A stretch of DNA of 64,000 nucleotides, from positions 417,501 through 481,500 of the forward strand of contig NZ_CP015614.1 in assembly GCF_000635915.2 (NCBI RefSeq). The letters run 5' to 3'. The stretch is from Brevundimonas naejangsanensis (GTDB lineage Bacteria; Pseudomonadota; Alphaproteobacteria; Caulobacterales; Caulobacteraceae). The notes under the pieces were generated by a model. The model was given only the letters and a program-made list of their open reading frames with translations. It was not told the origin of the DNA and did no database searches. The translations under genes were made by a program, and so were the position numbers. Shown here piece by piece: positions 35,752 to 44,537 of this stretch (its first letter is position 1; every line of letters begins with the position of its first letter).

Positions 35752-38286
35752 ATGCGCGGCGAACTGAAGACCTATCAGGCCAAGCGGCGGTTCGAGCAGA
35801 CGCCCGAACCGAAGGGCGCTCAACGCGCAGGCGAAAAGGACGCGCGGCGTTTCGTGATCCAGCGCCATGCGGCCACGAGGCTCCACTACGACTTCCGCAT
35901 CGAGGCGGATGGGGTGCTGAAGTCCTGGGCGGTGACCAAGGCCCCGTCGCGTGATCCGGCGATCAAACGCCTGGCGGTCGAGGTCGAGGACCATCCGCTA
36001 GATTACGGCGACTTCGAGGGGACGATTCCGGCGGGCAATTACGGGGCCGGGACGGTGCAACTGTGGGACGTCGGCAGTTGGGAGCCGCAGGAGGCGGACC
36101 TGGAGGCGGCCTGGGCGCGCGGCCAGATCAAGATGATCTTGCACGGCGAGCGGCTGAAGGGGAAATGGGCGTTGATCCGGTTGAAGAGCGATCGGGGCAA
36201 GCCGTCCAAGCGCAACAACTGGCTGCTGCTGAAGGAGAAGGACGAACACGCCGTCGCCGGCGAAGGCGACGCCCTGGCGCAGATCGACGCCTCGGTGACG
36301 ACCGGACGCTCGCTGGTCCAGATCGCCGAGGGCGACGCGCAATGGACGTCGTCCAAACCGACCCGCCGCAAGGCGCCGCCCAAGCCTGCGCCGTCCAAGG
36401 CGACGTCCAAGGCGAAGCGGCCGCACGCCTTTGTCCCGATCCAGCTTTGCAAGGCTGTCGATCATCCGCCCTCGGCGACGGGTTGGGCGCATGAGATCAA
36501 GTTCGACGGCTATCGGTTGCAGATCGGTATCGGCGGCGGCCAGGCGGTGCTGAGAACCCGAAAGGGTCTGGACTGGAGCGACCGGTTTCCCGAGTTAGCG
36601 ACGGATGCGGCGGGCTGGCCCGATGCGGTGATCGACGGCGAACTGTGCGCGCTCGACGATGATCACATGCCCGACTTCAGCGCGCTTCAGGCGGCGATAT
36701 CCGAGGGAGAGACGGACCGGCTCGTCTACTTCGCCTTCGACCTGTTGTTCGAGGGGGCGGAGGATCTGCGCAAGCTGCCCCTGTCGCACCGCAAGGCGCG
36801 GCTGCAGGCCTATATCGACCGACTCGGCGCGAAGAAGGCCGCGCGTCTTCGCTATGTCGAGCATTTCGCCTCGACGGGGCAGGCGGTGCTGGAAAGCGCC
36901 TGCCGGATGCATCTGGAAGGCGTGATCTCCAAGAAGCTGGATGCGCCCTATCACGCGGGCCGGTCGTCAAGCTGGGTGAAGTCCAAATGCCGGGGCCGCG
37001 ATGAGGTCGTCATCGGCGGCTGGTCGTCCGAAGGCGGCAGCCGATTCCGCTCGCTGCTGGTCGGGGTGCGCGAGAAGGGCGGCATGAAATACCTCGGCCG
37101 GGTCGGCACGGGTTTCGGCGAGACGGCGACGCGGTTGCTCATGCCCGCACTGAAGGCCGAGGCGGCGGACAAGAGCCCCTTCGTCGGTCCCGGCGCGCCC
37201 AAGGGGGGAAAGGACATCCACTGGGTAAAGCCAAGGCTGGTGGCCGAGATCGAACACGGCGGCTACACTGAATCCGGCGCCTTACGGCACGCGGCGTTCA
37301 AGGGGCTGCGCGACGACAAGACGGCCGAGGACGTCACGGACGCGCCGCAAGCGCCGGCCGCGCCGCAGGCCCCGAGAAAGAACGGCAAGGTCTCGGTAGC
37401 GGGCGTGGCCATATCCAGCCCCGACAAGGTGCTGTGGCCGGGCTCGGACGGTCGACCGCCCATCACCAAGGCCGACCTGGCGCGCTATTACGAGGCGGCG
37501 GCCGAGCGGCTTCTGGCTCATGTGGCGGACCGGCCCGTCTCGATCATCCGCGCCCCCGACGGCATAGAGGGCGAGACCTTCTTCCAGCGTCACGCCATGG
37601 CCGGGTCCAACCCCCGGCTGAAGCTGATCGACGTCAAGGCGCGCACGCCCTACGTCGCCGTGGTCGATGTCGGCGGTCTGGCGGCCGTGGCCCAGTCCGG
37701 TGGACTGGAGCTGCACCCCTGGGGCTGCAAACCCGGCGATCCGGAAACGCCCGATCAAATCACTTTCGATCTGGACCCCGACGAGGGGCTGGACTTCGAC
37801 GACGTGATCGCCGCCGCGCTGGTGGTCAGAGCCAAGCTGGAGGCGCTGGGGCTCAACCCCTTCGTCAAGACGACGGGCGGAAAGGGGCTGCACCTGGTCG
37901 TGCCGATCCGCGCCGACGGCCGCTCGCGCGTCACCTGGGATCAGAACAAGGCCTTCGCCAAGGCCGTGTCCGAGGCGATCAAGGTCGAGGCGCCGGACCG
38001 TTTCACCACCACCCTGGCCAAGAAGGCGCGGGGCGGAAAGATATTCATCGACTATCTGCGCAACGGCCGGATGGCGACCGCCGTGGCGCCCTGGTCGCCG
38101 CGCGCCCGGCCAGGCGCGGGGATCGCTTTTCCGCTGTCGTGGGAACAGGTGACGCCGGGGCTGAACCCGGCCGACTATAATCTGTGGGTCTGGCCCGAAC
38201 TGCTGCAACGACCCGACGCCTGGTCGGGCTTCCGCGACAGCGCCGTCAGCCTGAGACCCGCGCTGCGCAAGATGGGCGTGGAATGA
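35752..38286 (+). CDS. ligD: ATP-dependent DNA ligase LigD (phosphoesterase-ligase-polymerase)
   Basis: The 844-residue protein has all three LigD modules. The N-terminal 3'-phosphoesterase covers about 1-180 (RHAATRLHYDFRIEADG near 42). A Lys/Pro/Ser linker (about 200-225) follows. The ATP-dependent ligase has nucleotidyl Lys250 in EIKFDGYR and a domain to about 530. The C-terminal primase-polymerase has DLDPDEGLDFDDV near 672, with the catalytic acidic pair. It seals double-strand breaks with Ku by non-homologous end joining. Module order equals that of the Pseudomonas enzyme. It is convergent with the ku gene, with 3 bases between the two ends. Confidence 0.97.
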   Translation: MRGELKTYQAKRRFEQTPEPKGAQRAGEKDARRFVIQRHAATRLHYDFRIEADGVLKSWAVTKAPSRDPAIKRLAVEVEDHPLDYGDFEGTIPAGNYGAGTVQLWDVGSWEPQEADLEAAWARGQIKMILHGERLKGKWALIRLKSDRGKPSKRNNWLLLKEKDEHAVAGEGDALAQIDASVTTGRSLVQIAEGDAQWTSSKPTRRKAPPKPAPSKATSKAKRPHAFVPIQLCKAVDHPPSATGWAHEIKFDGYRLQIGIGGGQAVLRTRKGLDWSDRFPELATDAAGWPDAVIDGELCALDDDHMPDFSALQAAISEGETDRLVYFAFDLLFEGAEDLRKLPLSHRKARLQAYIDRLGAKKAARLRYVEHFASTGQAVLESACRMHLEGVISKKLDAPYHAGRSSSWVKSKCRGRDEVVIGGWSSEGGSRFRSLLVGVREKGGMKYLGRVGTGFGETATRLLMPALKAEAADKSPFVGPGAPKGGKDIHWVKPRLVAEIEHGGYTESGALRHAAFKGLRDDKTAEDVTDAPQAPAAPQAPRKNGKVSVAGVAISSPDKVLWPGSDGRPPITKADLARYYEAAAERLLAHVADRPVSIIRAPDGIEGETFFQRHAMAGSNPRLKLIDVKARTPYVAVVDVGGLAAVAQSGGLELHPWGCKPGDPETPDQITFDLDPDEGLDFDDVIAAALVVRAKLEALGLNPFVKTTGGKGLHLVVPIRADGRSRVTWDQNKAFAKAVSEAIKVEAPDRFTTTLAKKARGGKIFIDYLRNGRMATAVAPWSPRARPGAGIAFPLSWEQVTPGLNPADYNLWVWPELLQRPDAWSGFRDSAVSLRPALRKMGVE

Positions 38287-38289
38287 TCC

Positions 38290-39147
38290 TCAGGCGGTCT
38301 TCTTGCGCGGCGCCGACTTGGAGGTTGATTTGGAGGCGGGCTTCTTGGCCGCCGGCTTGCGGGCGCCGCTGGCCGAGCCTTTCAGGCTGTTCTTCAGCGC
38401 CGCCATCAGGTCGATGACGTTGGTGTCGTCCGGCTCGGCCACGTCGACCAGACCCTTGCCCCCCTTGGTCTTGGCCTTGATCATCTCGCGCAGGGCGTCG
38501 TCGTAGCGATCCTTGAAGGCGGTCGGGTCGAAGTCGGCTTCCTTCTGGGCGATGATGCGGGCGGCGATCTCGACCATGTCCGCGTCGGCCTTCACCTTGG
38601 GAATGTCGTCGAAATAGTCGTCGGCGTCGCGCACCTCGTCATGGGCGCGCAGGGTGTAGGCCACCAGGCCCTTGCCGCGGACCTCCAGCGCCAGCTGGCG
38701 CTCCTTGCCGCGCAGAACGAGCTGGCCCAGCGCCACCTTGCCCTGCTTCTGCATGGCGTCGCGGATCACGGCGAAGGCCTCGACGCCCGCGCCCTTTTCC
38801 GGAACGACGAAGAAGGGATCGTCCCAGTAGAGGCGGTCGATGTCGGACTCGTCGACGAACTTGTCGATGGAAATGGTCTTGGTGCTGTCGAGCCGCACCT
38901 TGTCGAAGTCAGCGTCGTCGAACAGGACGTATTCGTCCTTGGACACCTCATAGCCGCGCACCAGATGGCTGCGCTCCACCGGTCCCGCGTCGGGATCGGT
39001 CGGCACCATGCGGATGCGGTTGTGCGTGTCGGGGTTGATCAGGTGGAAGCGCACGTCGGAGGCGCTGCTAGTCGCGGTGTAGAGCGCCACCGGGCAGGTG
39101 ACGAGCGACAGCTTCAGATGTCCTTGCCAGGTCGGGCGAGCAGCCAT
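38290..39147 (-). CDS. ku: Non-homologous end-joining protein Ku
   Basis: From the ATG at 39147, preceded by GGAGGAT, the protein has 285 residues. MAARPTWQGHLKLSLVTCPVAL opens the Ku core, a beta-barrel that encircles DNA ends (about 1-255). The C-terminal 30 residues are a Lys/Ala/Ser-rich tail (KPAAKKPASKSTSKS), as found in Ku proteins that thread or bind DNA and recruit LigD. An upstream extension of the frame is low-complexity and unlikely. It faces the ligD gene. Confidence 0.96.
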   Translation of the reverse strand: MAARPTWQGHLKLSLVTCPVALYTATSSASDVRFHLINPDTHNRIRMVPTDPDAGPVERSHLVRGYEVSKDEYVLFDDADFDKVRLDSTKTISIDKFVDESDIDRLYWDDPFFVVPEKGAGVEAFAVIRDAMQKQGKVALGQLVLRGKERQLALEVRGKGLVAYTLRAHDEVRDADDYFDDIPKVKADADMVEIAARIIAQKEADFDPTAFKDRYDDALREMIKAKTKGGKGLVDVAEPDDTNVIDLMAALKNSLKGSASGARKPAAKKPASKSTSKSAPRKKTA

Positions 39148-39337
39148 GTGATCCTCCATCGGCAAAAGGAATGCGCGGCGAGACGATCCGTTCGCCTCGA
39201 GGCCAGCATCAACGCTGCGTCGCGGTAGAGACGAGCAGCGCGAACCGCTTCCATGGGACGCTCCGCCAGCCCGCAGTCGCCTGGACTGAGGCGAGGGCGG
39301 GATCTGCGCGGGAGCCGAAACCGGACGGCGGCGTTGC

Positions 39338-40165
39338 ATGGTCATGACGACGATCCAGGACGCCGCCAGGGCCGACGACAGCGCCTACCTCCGCGATCTG
39401 GGCCGAGCCTTCGGCGGCGCCCTGCTGTTCAGCCTGCCGCTGCTTATGACGATGGAGATGTGGGCGCTCGGTTTCTCTGCGGAACCGGAGCGGCGTCTCG
39501 TCTTTCTGCTGGCGGCCCTGCCGGTGCTGTTCGGGCTGGCGCACTATGCCGGGTTTTCGGCGCGCCGCGGTCTGGTCAACACTGCGCTGGACACCCTGGT
39601 GGCACTGGCGGTGGGCTTCGTCACCGCCGCTGCGCTTCTGATGATCTTCAATGTGCTGGATTTCAGTTCACCGGCGTCCGCCGTGGGGCAGATGTCCCTG
39701 CAGGCGGCGCCCGCCGCCTTGGGCGCTCTGGCGGCGCGACGCCAGCTGTCGGGCGATCCGGACGAGGGCGATGAGGATGAGGCATCCTATCCGGGCGAAC
39801 TGTTCCTGATGCTGGTCGGCGCCCTCTACTTCGCCCTGAACCTGGCCCCGACCGAGGAGATGCGGCTGATCGCCTATATGGCGTCGCCGCTGGGCGCCCT
39901 GGGCGTGCTCGTTCTCTCGGTGGTCCTGCTGCACCTGATCGTCTTCGAAGCGGGTTTCGCCGGACAGGAACAGGCGGAGACGCCGATCCGGGCGTTCTTC
40001 GACTTCACCCTTCCCGGCTACGCCCTGTGCCTGCTGGCCAGCCTCGCCATGCTGTGGGTGTTCGGAGGAGCGGACGGCCATGGCCTTCAGGCCCTTATGG
40101 CCAATGTCATCATCCTCGCTTTTCCGGCGGCGATCGGCGCTGCGGCAGCGCGGCTTCTGGTGTAG
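39338..40165 (+). CDS. TIGR02587-type integral membrane protein
   Basis: The 275-residue protein has about eight hydrophobic helices, a charged loop DPDEGDEDEASYPGE near residue 148, and the conserved NLAPTEEMRLIAYMAS near 168-183. This matches the TIGR02587/DUF2391 family of unknown function. Members are regularly encoded with a TIGR02588 protein, as here, where the next gene starts 2 bases after its stop. It lies next to NHEJ and stress genes. ATG 39344 is a close alternative start. Confidence 0.88.
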   Translation: MVMTTIQDAARADDSAYLRDLGRAFGGALLFSLPLLMTMEMWALGFSAEPERRLVFLLAALPVLFGLAHYAGFSARRGLVNTALDTLVALAVGFVTAAALLMIFNVLDFSSPASAVGQMSLQAAPAALGALAARRQLSGDPDEGDEDEASYPGELFLMLVGALYFALNLAPTEEMRLIAYMASPLGALGVLVLSVVLLHLIVFEAGFAGQEQAETPIRAFFDFTLPGYALCLLASLAMLWVFGGADGHGLQALMANVIILAFPAAIGAAAARLLV

Positions 40166-40167
40166 CC

Positions 40168-40554
40168 GTGACCGACAAGAAGAAGCAGAAGACAGGAAGA
40201 AGGGGCGTGTCGCGGCTGCAGCGCGCCTGCGCCTTGGCTGGATTTCTGATCACGCTCGCCGCAGCGGCTGTATTGGCGCGAGCGGCCTTCACCGTTCCGG
40301 CGCCGGCGACGCTGACGATCAGAAGCGAGGCGGTGCGACCTTCGTCCGGCGGGTGGGTAGTCGACGTCGTTGTCGCCAATCACGGCGACCTGGCCGCAGC
40401 CGCCGTGGACATCGAGGGCCGGGTCGGCGACGAACGGTCCGGCGCCTCGCTCGACTATGTGCCGGGGCGGGGAGAGAAGAAGGCGAGCCTGGTCTTCTCG
40501 CAGACGGACAAGCCCGATCCGGCCCTACGCGTGCTGGGCTGGTCAGAGCCCTGA
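40168..40554 (+). CDS. TIGR02588 family protein, single membrane anchor
   Basis: From the GTG at 40168 the protein has 128 residues. A basic N-terminus (MTDKKKQKTGRRG) is followed by one hydrophobic helix (about 22-42) and a periplasmic beta-rich domain with GGWVVDVVVANHGD. It is always found with the multi-pass TIGR02587 partner and probably forms a complex with it. The process served is not known. Confidence 0.85.
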   Translation: MTDKKKQKTGRRGVSRLQRACALAGFLITLAAAAVLARAAFTVPAPATLTIRSEAVRPSSGGWVVDVVVANHGDLAAAAVDIEGRVGDERSGASLDYVPGRGEKKASLVFSQTDKPDPALRVLGWSEP

Positions 40555-40597
40555 CGCGCCGGCCGGCGTTGTTTGCCGCGCCCGGTCGCCGCCCTCG

Positions 40598-41302
40598 TCA
40601 GTGCGTCGCGCCGCAACGACATGACCCGGCGGTCAGCTTGGGCACATCGAGAATCGAAGCTTTGCCGCGGGTAAACCGCACGCCGCCCATCGCCTGCAGG
40701 CTGCGCGCCGCCGCATTGATGCTGGTGCGCTGGACGCCAAGCATGGCCGCCAGCTGGGCCTGATTCAGGCGAAGCGGTGCGCCGTTTCCGCCGAGATGCA
40801 GGCGAAGCAGCCATTTCGCCAAGCGTTCCGAGACCCGGTGGGAGGCGTTGCAGGCGGCTTCCTGTTCCAGGAAGGTCAGGCGCTGGACTGCCTGCAGCGC
40901 CACGAAACGCGCCAGCCAGTCATAACCCAGCGCCTCGCGGGCGGCTGTGGCGGGAACGCGGAACACCCGCACGTCCAGCACCGGTCGCACCTGGGCTGCG
41001 CTGCCGCTGAAGCCGAGGGCGTGCTCCCAGCCGTAGACGGCGCCGGATACGACCTGCGCGACGCAAACCTCGCTATCGGCCGGGAAGGCGCCCAGTACGC
41101 CCGAGAGCACAAACCAGAGATGGTCTCTGTCCAGGGGCTGAGGCGCATCGCTCCGGAGCTCGATTTCCGTCCCTTCCGCGAGCAGGCGCCGCCGCGTGTC
41201 CGGCGGCAAGGCGCGATACACCGGATGATCGCCGATATGCGCGCGCGCACGCCCGTTCAGCGGGATGGATGGGGACGGCGTGGCGGCCGAATCTGCAGGC
41301 AT
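40598..41302 (-). CDS. Crp/Fnr family transcriptional regulator
   Basis: The ATG at 41302 follows AAGGAGGGCCC, giving 234 residues. The N-terminal cyclic-nucleotide-binding-like beta barrel covers about 20-140, and the C-terminal helix-turn-helix LNQAQLAAMLGVQRTSINAAARSLQ lies near 180-205. No Fnr-type cysteine cluster is present at the N-terminus, but Cys residues occur near the end (GSCRCGATH). It is convergent with the TIGR02588 gene. Upstream frame extension to 41464 is not supported. Confidence 0.9.
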   Translation of the reverse strand: MPADSAATPSPSIPLNGRARAHIGDHPVYRALPPDTRRRLLAEGTEIELRSDAPQPLDRDHLWFVLSGVLGAFPADSEVCVAQVVSGAVYGWEHALGFSGSAAQVRPVLDVRVFRVPATAAREALGYDWLARFVALQAVQRLTFLEQEAACNASHRVSERLAKWLLRLHLGGNGAPLRLNQAQLAAMLGVQRTSINAAARSLQAMGGVRFTRGKASILDVPKLTAGSCRCGATH

Positions 41303-41361
41303 GGGCCCTCCTTGGAGGGAGAGCCCTGCCATGAGTGGCGAAGGGACCGCGCTTACATGGG

Positions 41362-41625
41362 TTAGTCGCCGAAGCTCCGCGTGTCCGCGAGAGCGTCGGC
41401 CAGTTTCAGCGGTGCTCCAGGCCTGCCAGGTCCGCTTGAGGCGCGATAATAGGAATCCGCGCACAACGTCCGCAGCTGGCGCCAGGTGGCCTTGCCTTCC
41501 AGCTGGAACAACTCAGCTTGGGTATAGCGGTCGGTGATCATAGCCTTGCGGATCTCGCTCGGGATGCGGAAGCGACCGCTGCGCGCCAGCTCAAAAGCCC
41601 GCTCGATGACTGGTGTCCTATTCAC
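41362..41625 (-). CDS. Small hypothetical protein
   Basis: The GTG at 41625 follows GGGGAG with good spacing and gives 87 residues. It contains FELARSGRFRIPSEIRKAMITDRYTQ, like a short basic DNA- or RNA-contacting helix, then QLEGKATWRQLRTLC and a Gly/Pro/Ala tail. Small proteins with this EIRKALxxEGYT pattern are widespread in alphaproteobacteria but have no known role. It is divergent from the next Crp/Fnr gene. A longer upstream frame is low in coding character. Confidence 0.7.
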   Translation of the reverse strand: MNRTPVIERAFELARSGRFRIPSEIRKAMITDRYTQAELFQLEGKATWRQLRTLCADSYYRASSGPGRPGAPLKLADALADTRSFGD

Positions 41626-41784
41626 AATGCAAACTCCCCTGTGGCGCGAACTCAATGCGGCTGGCCGCAGGCGGTTCGATCTGTCGCCTTTGCGGCTTTG
41701 TGGAACCGGAGGCGGCCTAGCTTTGCGGCAACATTCGCCGCGCCGCAGCGTTGAGCATCGGCCAAGCGTAAGCGGAGCCATACC

Positions 41785-42513
41785 ATGCCTGACCATAGCC
41801 GCCTGTTGGAGAAGAAGCTGGAGCGTCGCGACGACCTCGGCGAGGGCGAGCGGGAGGCCTTGCGAAGCGTATTGACCCATGTCGTGGCGAAGCCGGCGGG
41901 TTGCGACATCGTCTCCCAGGACGCCTTGGTCGATCATTCCAGCTTGGTCATCAGCGGGTTCTGCGCGAGGTATCGCGACCTGAGCGATGGGCGGCGTCAG
42001 TATACGCAGATCAATATTCCCGGAGATTTCATCGACCTACATGGCTTCGTGCTGAAGCGGGTCGATCACGGCGTCCGCGCGCTGACCGATTGTCTTGTCG
42101 CAGAGGCCCCTCACAATCGTTTGCGAACCCTGACCGAGCAGCATCCGCATCTGGCGCGACTGTTGTGGCTGGAGACGGTGGTGGACGCCGCCATGCACCG
42201 CGAATGGCTGCTGGCGCTGGGCCGGCAGGAGGCGTTGGAGCGGGCCGCCCTGCTGGTCTGTGAAATCTACGCCCGCCTTCAGACCGTCGGCCTCGCCCGC
42301 GACGGGGCGTTCCATTTTCCGATCATTCAAGCGGAGATCGCAAATCTGCTGGGCATGTCGGCGGTGCATGTGAACCGCACGCTGAAGGTCATGCGGGAGG
42401 CAGGGTGGCTGGAATGGACCGGCCCTGAGGTGCGCATCCTCGCCTGGGACCGACTGGCCGAGGCGGCCGAGTTCAATCCCGCCTACCTGCGATTGGAAAA
42501 GCTGCCGGTCTGA
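41785..42513 (+). CDS. Crp/Fnr family transcriptional regulator (second)
   Basis: The 242-residue protein has the cNMP-binding-like domain (about 15-140, INIPGDFIDLHGF near 75) and a C-terminal helix-turn-helix IIQAEIANLLGMSAVHVNRTLKVM near 180-203. It lacks the clustered N-terminal cysteines of oxygen-sensing Fnr. Similar two-domain regulators without a known ligand are abundant in Caulobacterales and Rhizobiales near general-stress genes. The end is 43 bases from the convergent ferritin-like gene. Confidence 0.92.
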   Translation: MPDHSRLLEKKLERRDDLGEGEREALRSVLTHVVAKPAGCDIVSQDALVDHSSLVISGFCARYRDLSDGRRQYTQINIPGDFIDLHGFVLKRVDHGVRALTDCLVAEAPHNRLRTLTEQHPHLARLLWLETVVDAAMHREWLLALGRQEALERAALLVCEIYARLQTVGLARDGAFHFPIIQAEIANLLGMSAVHVNRTLKVMREAGWLEWTGPEVRILAWDRLAEAAEFNPAYLRLEKLPV

Positions 42514-42556
42514 AGCCGGGTTCGCCCCGCCGACGACGCGGCGGGGCGGTCGGCCG

Positions 42557-43054
42557 TCAGGCGGCTTGCATGGCCTCCGCGTTGACCGCGGCGTCGGCGA
42601 TGGCGGTCAGGTCCTCGTCCGTCTGGCTTTCCTCCTGGAGAGTCTCGTCCAGCAGTTTGACGGCGTCCTTCAACCCCAGCACCTGCGCCCACCGCTTCAG
42701 CGTGCCGTAGCGGGTGATCTCATAATGCTCCACCGCCTGCGCGGCGGCCAACAGGCCGGCGTCGAGCGCTGCCGTGCCCTTGTAGTCATCGGCGATTTCG
42801 TCGCCCTCGGCCAAGATGCCCTCGATGGCGTCGCAGGTCTTGCCGCGGGCGGGCTTGCCGATGATCTCGAACACTTGCTGCAGGCGTTCGATCTGCCCTT
42901 CCGTCTGCTCGCGATGTTTCTCGAACGCCGCCTTGAGCTCAGGAGATTGAGCCGCGCGGGCCATATTGGGCAGAGACTTCAGGATCTTCCGCTCGGCGTA
43001 ATAGATGTCGCGCAGAGTGTCGTGAAACAGGGTCTGCAGTGTTTTCTCGGCCAT
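42557..43054 (-). CDS. Ferritin-like protein of the YciF/DUF892 family
   Basis: The 165-residue four-helix protein starts MAEKTLQTLFHDTLRDIYYAERKI. The paired motifs DIYYAE (about 16-21), EKHREQTEGQIERL (about 45-58), AVEHYEITRYGTL (about 107-119) and DETLQEESQTDEDL supply the dimetal Glu/His ligands. The family is induced in general stress, osmotic and stationary conditions; the exact role is unknown. The promoter region has GGAAC-N17-GCTT, an ECF stress-sigma-like site. Ribosome site AGGAGAC lies before the ATG. Confidence 0.92.
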   Translation of the reverse strand: MAEKTLQTLFHDTLRDIYYAERKILKSLPNMARAAQSPELKAAFEKHREQTEGQIERLQQVFEIIGKPARGKTCDAIEGILAEGDEIADDYKGTAALDAGLLAAAQAVEHYEITRYGTLKRWAQVLGLKDAVKLLDETLQEESQTDEDLTAIADAAVNAEAMQAA

Positions 43055-43087
43055 GAGTGTCTCCTAAAAATGAGTGGGGGATCTTCG

Positions 43088-43113
43088 AAGCGGCGAATAC
43101 GTGAGAGTGTTCC
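43088..43113 (-). promoter_or_regulatory. GGAAC-N17-GCTT, stress sigma-like promoter for the YciF gene
   Basis: On the minus strand GGAAC (43113-43109) is followed after 17 bases by GCTT (43091-43088), 34 bases before the start codon. The -35 half equals the EcfG/SigT consensus; the -10 half departs from CGTT. Confidence 0.4.
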
Positions 43114-43173
43114 GGCGTGTCTGCATTTAGACAGAGCCTCTGCGGACGCTCTGCTTCCGCGACGGGTTTGACG

Positions 43174-43764
43174 TCAGCCGGCCAGGCTGGACTGCACCTG
43201 CTTCGCGCGCTGCAGGTGCGCTTCGATCTTGGGCAGGACGGTGCGGGCGTGTTCAGAAAGCGCCGGGGCGTCCGTCTTGTCCGAAAAACCGCGATGAAGC
43301 GTGACAGCTTCCTCGTGGGCGGCGACCTGTTGGTCGATATAGGTCTTGTCGAAATTCGCCGCATCGGCCGAGCGGAGGTTATCGATCAGGCCTTGGCGAC
43401 GCTGATCCAGTGCGCTCGGCACGGCGGTGTCAGGCGCGGCCTGCGCGGCGGCGGTTTTCAGGGCGGTGGCGGCGGCCGTATGATCCGCCTTGATCATCTT
43501 GGCCAATTCCTTGACCTGGGCGTTCTGCGACCGTTCCAGGGCGATGTCGGCGGCCTGGATTTCGTACATGTCGCCCATGGCGGCGTTCGGAACATAGGCG
43601 CTGACCATGTTGGCGCCCATGGTGGCGGCTGAGGTCTGACCCACCGGTTCGGAAACGGCGTCCTGAACCTTGTCGACGGCGTCAGAGCCCTGTTGCTGGT
43701 TGCAGGCCGCCAGGGTGAGAGCGGCGGCCGAAACGGCCACGACGGCGACGGCTTGTTTGATCAT
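43174..43764 (-). CDS. DUF4142 family lipoprotein
   Basis: The 196-residue protein has a signal peptide with lipobox LAAC (Cys21). A four-helix DUF4142 domain, related to ferritin-like folds, covers about 55-190, with GDMYEIQAADIALERSQN and a conserved KADHTAAATALK. DUF4142 proteins are envelope proteins common in alphaproteobacterial stress regulons. It is 21 bases downstream of a small gene with a GGAAC promoter and is likely transcribed from it. Confidence 0.88.
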   Translation of the reverse strand: MIKQAVAVVAVSAAALTLAACNQQQGSDAVDKVQDAVSEPVGQTSAATMGANMVSAYVPNAAMGDMYEIQAADIALERSQNAQVKELAKMIKADHTAAATALKTAAAQAAPDTAVPSALDQRRQGLIDNLRSADAANFDKTYIDQQVAAHEEAVTLHRGFSDKTDAPALSEHARTVLPKIEAHLQRAKQVQSSLAG

Positions 43765-43785
43765 AAGTGTCCTCCTTGCGATGGA

Positions 43786-44025
43786 TCAGGATTTAGCGGC
43801 CATCCCCGGGGAGCCGGGGGCCAGTTCTTCGGCCTGAGTTCTGGGCGGCGGACCATCGGCCTGCTGCAGCCCATCGTCAGGCACGTCTCGAATGGACAGA
43901 ATGGCTTCGTGCGCCCGCATCAGGGGCGCGGCGGCGTCGGCGGCCTGTGCGTCCGTGGGCGAGGCCACCCGCAGGGTCCGCTGGGGTCCGCTGTCGCTGC
44001 CGACGACGACTTCATAGAAGCGCAT
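43786..44025 (-). CDS. Small hypothetical protein, stress-type
   Basis: The 79-residue protein begins MRFYEVVVGSDSGPQRTLRV and ends in a Pro/Gly/Ala-rich tail. The first half looks like a short beta-alpha unit. It is not recognised. It is the first gene of a two-gene unit with the DUF4142 lipoprotein and has GGAAC-N16-GCTT upstream. Confidence 0.65.
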   Translation of the reverse strand: MRFYEVVVGSDSGPQRTLRVASPTDAQAADAAAPLMRAHEAILSIRDVPDDGLQQADGPPPRTQAEELAPGSPGMAAKS

Positions 44026-44102
44026 GACGGCCTCCCATGACGGCGGCGGCGGGCAGGCGAGTGCGAAGTCGGTTCATTCTTTCCTCCCTGTGACAGAACG
44101 TT

Positions 44103-44127
44103 AAGCGGCGAGGCGCGGGGCTGTTCC
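44103..44127 (-). promoter_or_regulatory. GGAAC-N16-GCTT, stress sigma-like promoter
   Basis: On the minus strand GGAAC (44127-44123) and GCTT (44106-44103) are 16 bases apart, 78 bases before the small gene at 44025. Confidence 0.4.
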
Positions 44128-44151
44128 AAACGGTCAAGCTCGCAACCGCCG

Positions 44152-44346
44152 TCACATGGCGCGCTCCAGGGGCGCCTCCGTCCCCGTCATGCGCGGATCT
44201 GGGACCTTGGTCTGAGTGCGAAGAAAGCCGGTGGCGGCTGTAGCCAGATACACGACGATCAACAGCGCCAGGACGGCGCCTATAACCATCAGCAAGCGGC
44301 GCGGCTGTCGCAGGATCTGAGGCTTTTCCTTGTTCGCGAGGGGCAA
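44152..44346 (-). CDS. Small single-pass membrane protein
   Basis: A TTG start at 44346 behind AAAGGAGT gives 64 residues. A basic N-terminal segment (KPQILRQPRR) is followed by one hydrophobic helix VIGAVLALLIVVYLATAATG and a short polar tail TKVPDPRMTGTEAPLERAM. The family is not recognised. A GGAAC-N16-CCTT site lies upstream in the divergent promoter shared with the SDR gene. The frame stays open to 44454 but that part looks like promoter DNA. Confidence 0.65.
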   Translation of the reverse strand: MPLANKEKPQILRQPRRLLMVIGAVLALLIVVYLATAATGFLRTQTKVPDPRMTGTEAPLERAM

Positions 44347-44373
44347 GAGGGGACTCCTTTCGTCGCGAAGAGA

Positions 44374-44398
44374 AAGGAAAAGACGCGCCCCCTGTTCC
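44374..44398 (-). promoter_or_regulatory. GGAAC-N16-CCTT, stress sigma-like promoter
   Basis: On the minus strand GGAAC (44398-44394) is followed after 16 bases by CCTT (44377-44374), 28 bases before the TTG of the small membrane protein. Confidence 0.4.
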
Positions 44399-44476
44399 GT
44401 ATGGCGCCGGTCGCTTCTGGATTTTCGGGCGCTACGGATGAGAGCCGTCGTCACGCTGGCGAGTTGAACTGGGCGG

Positions 44477-44501
44477 GGAACGCTCGCCGCGGGTGCGACT
44501 T
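44477..44501 (+). promoter_or_regulatory. GGAAC-N16-ACTT, stress sigma-like promoter for the SDR gene
   Basis: GGAAC (44477-44481) and ACTT (44498-44501) with 16 bases between lie 37 bases before the SDR start codon. Confidence 0.4.
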
Positions 44502-44537
44502 AGGTTGGCACGCCTTCAGTCGTTAAGAGGAGCCGCA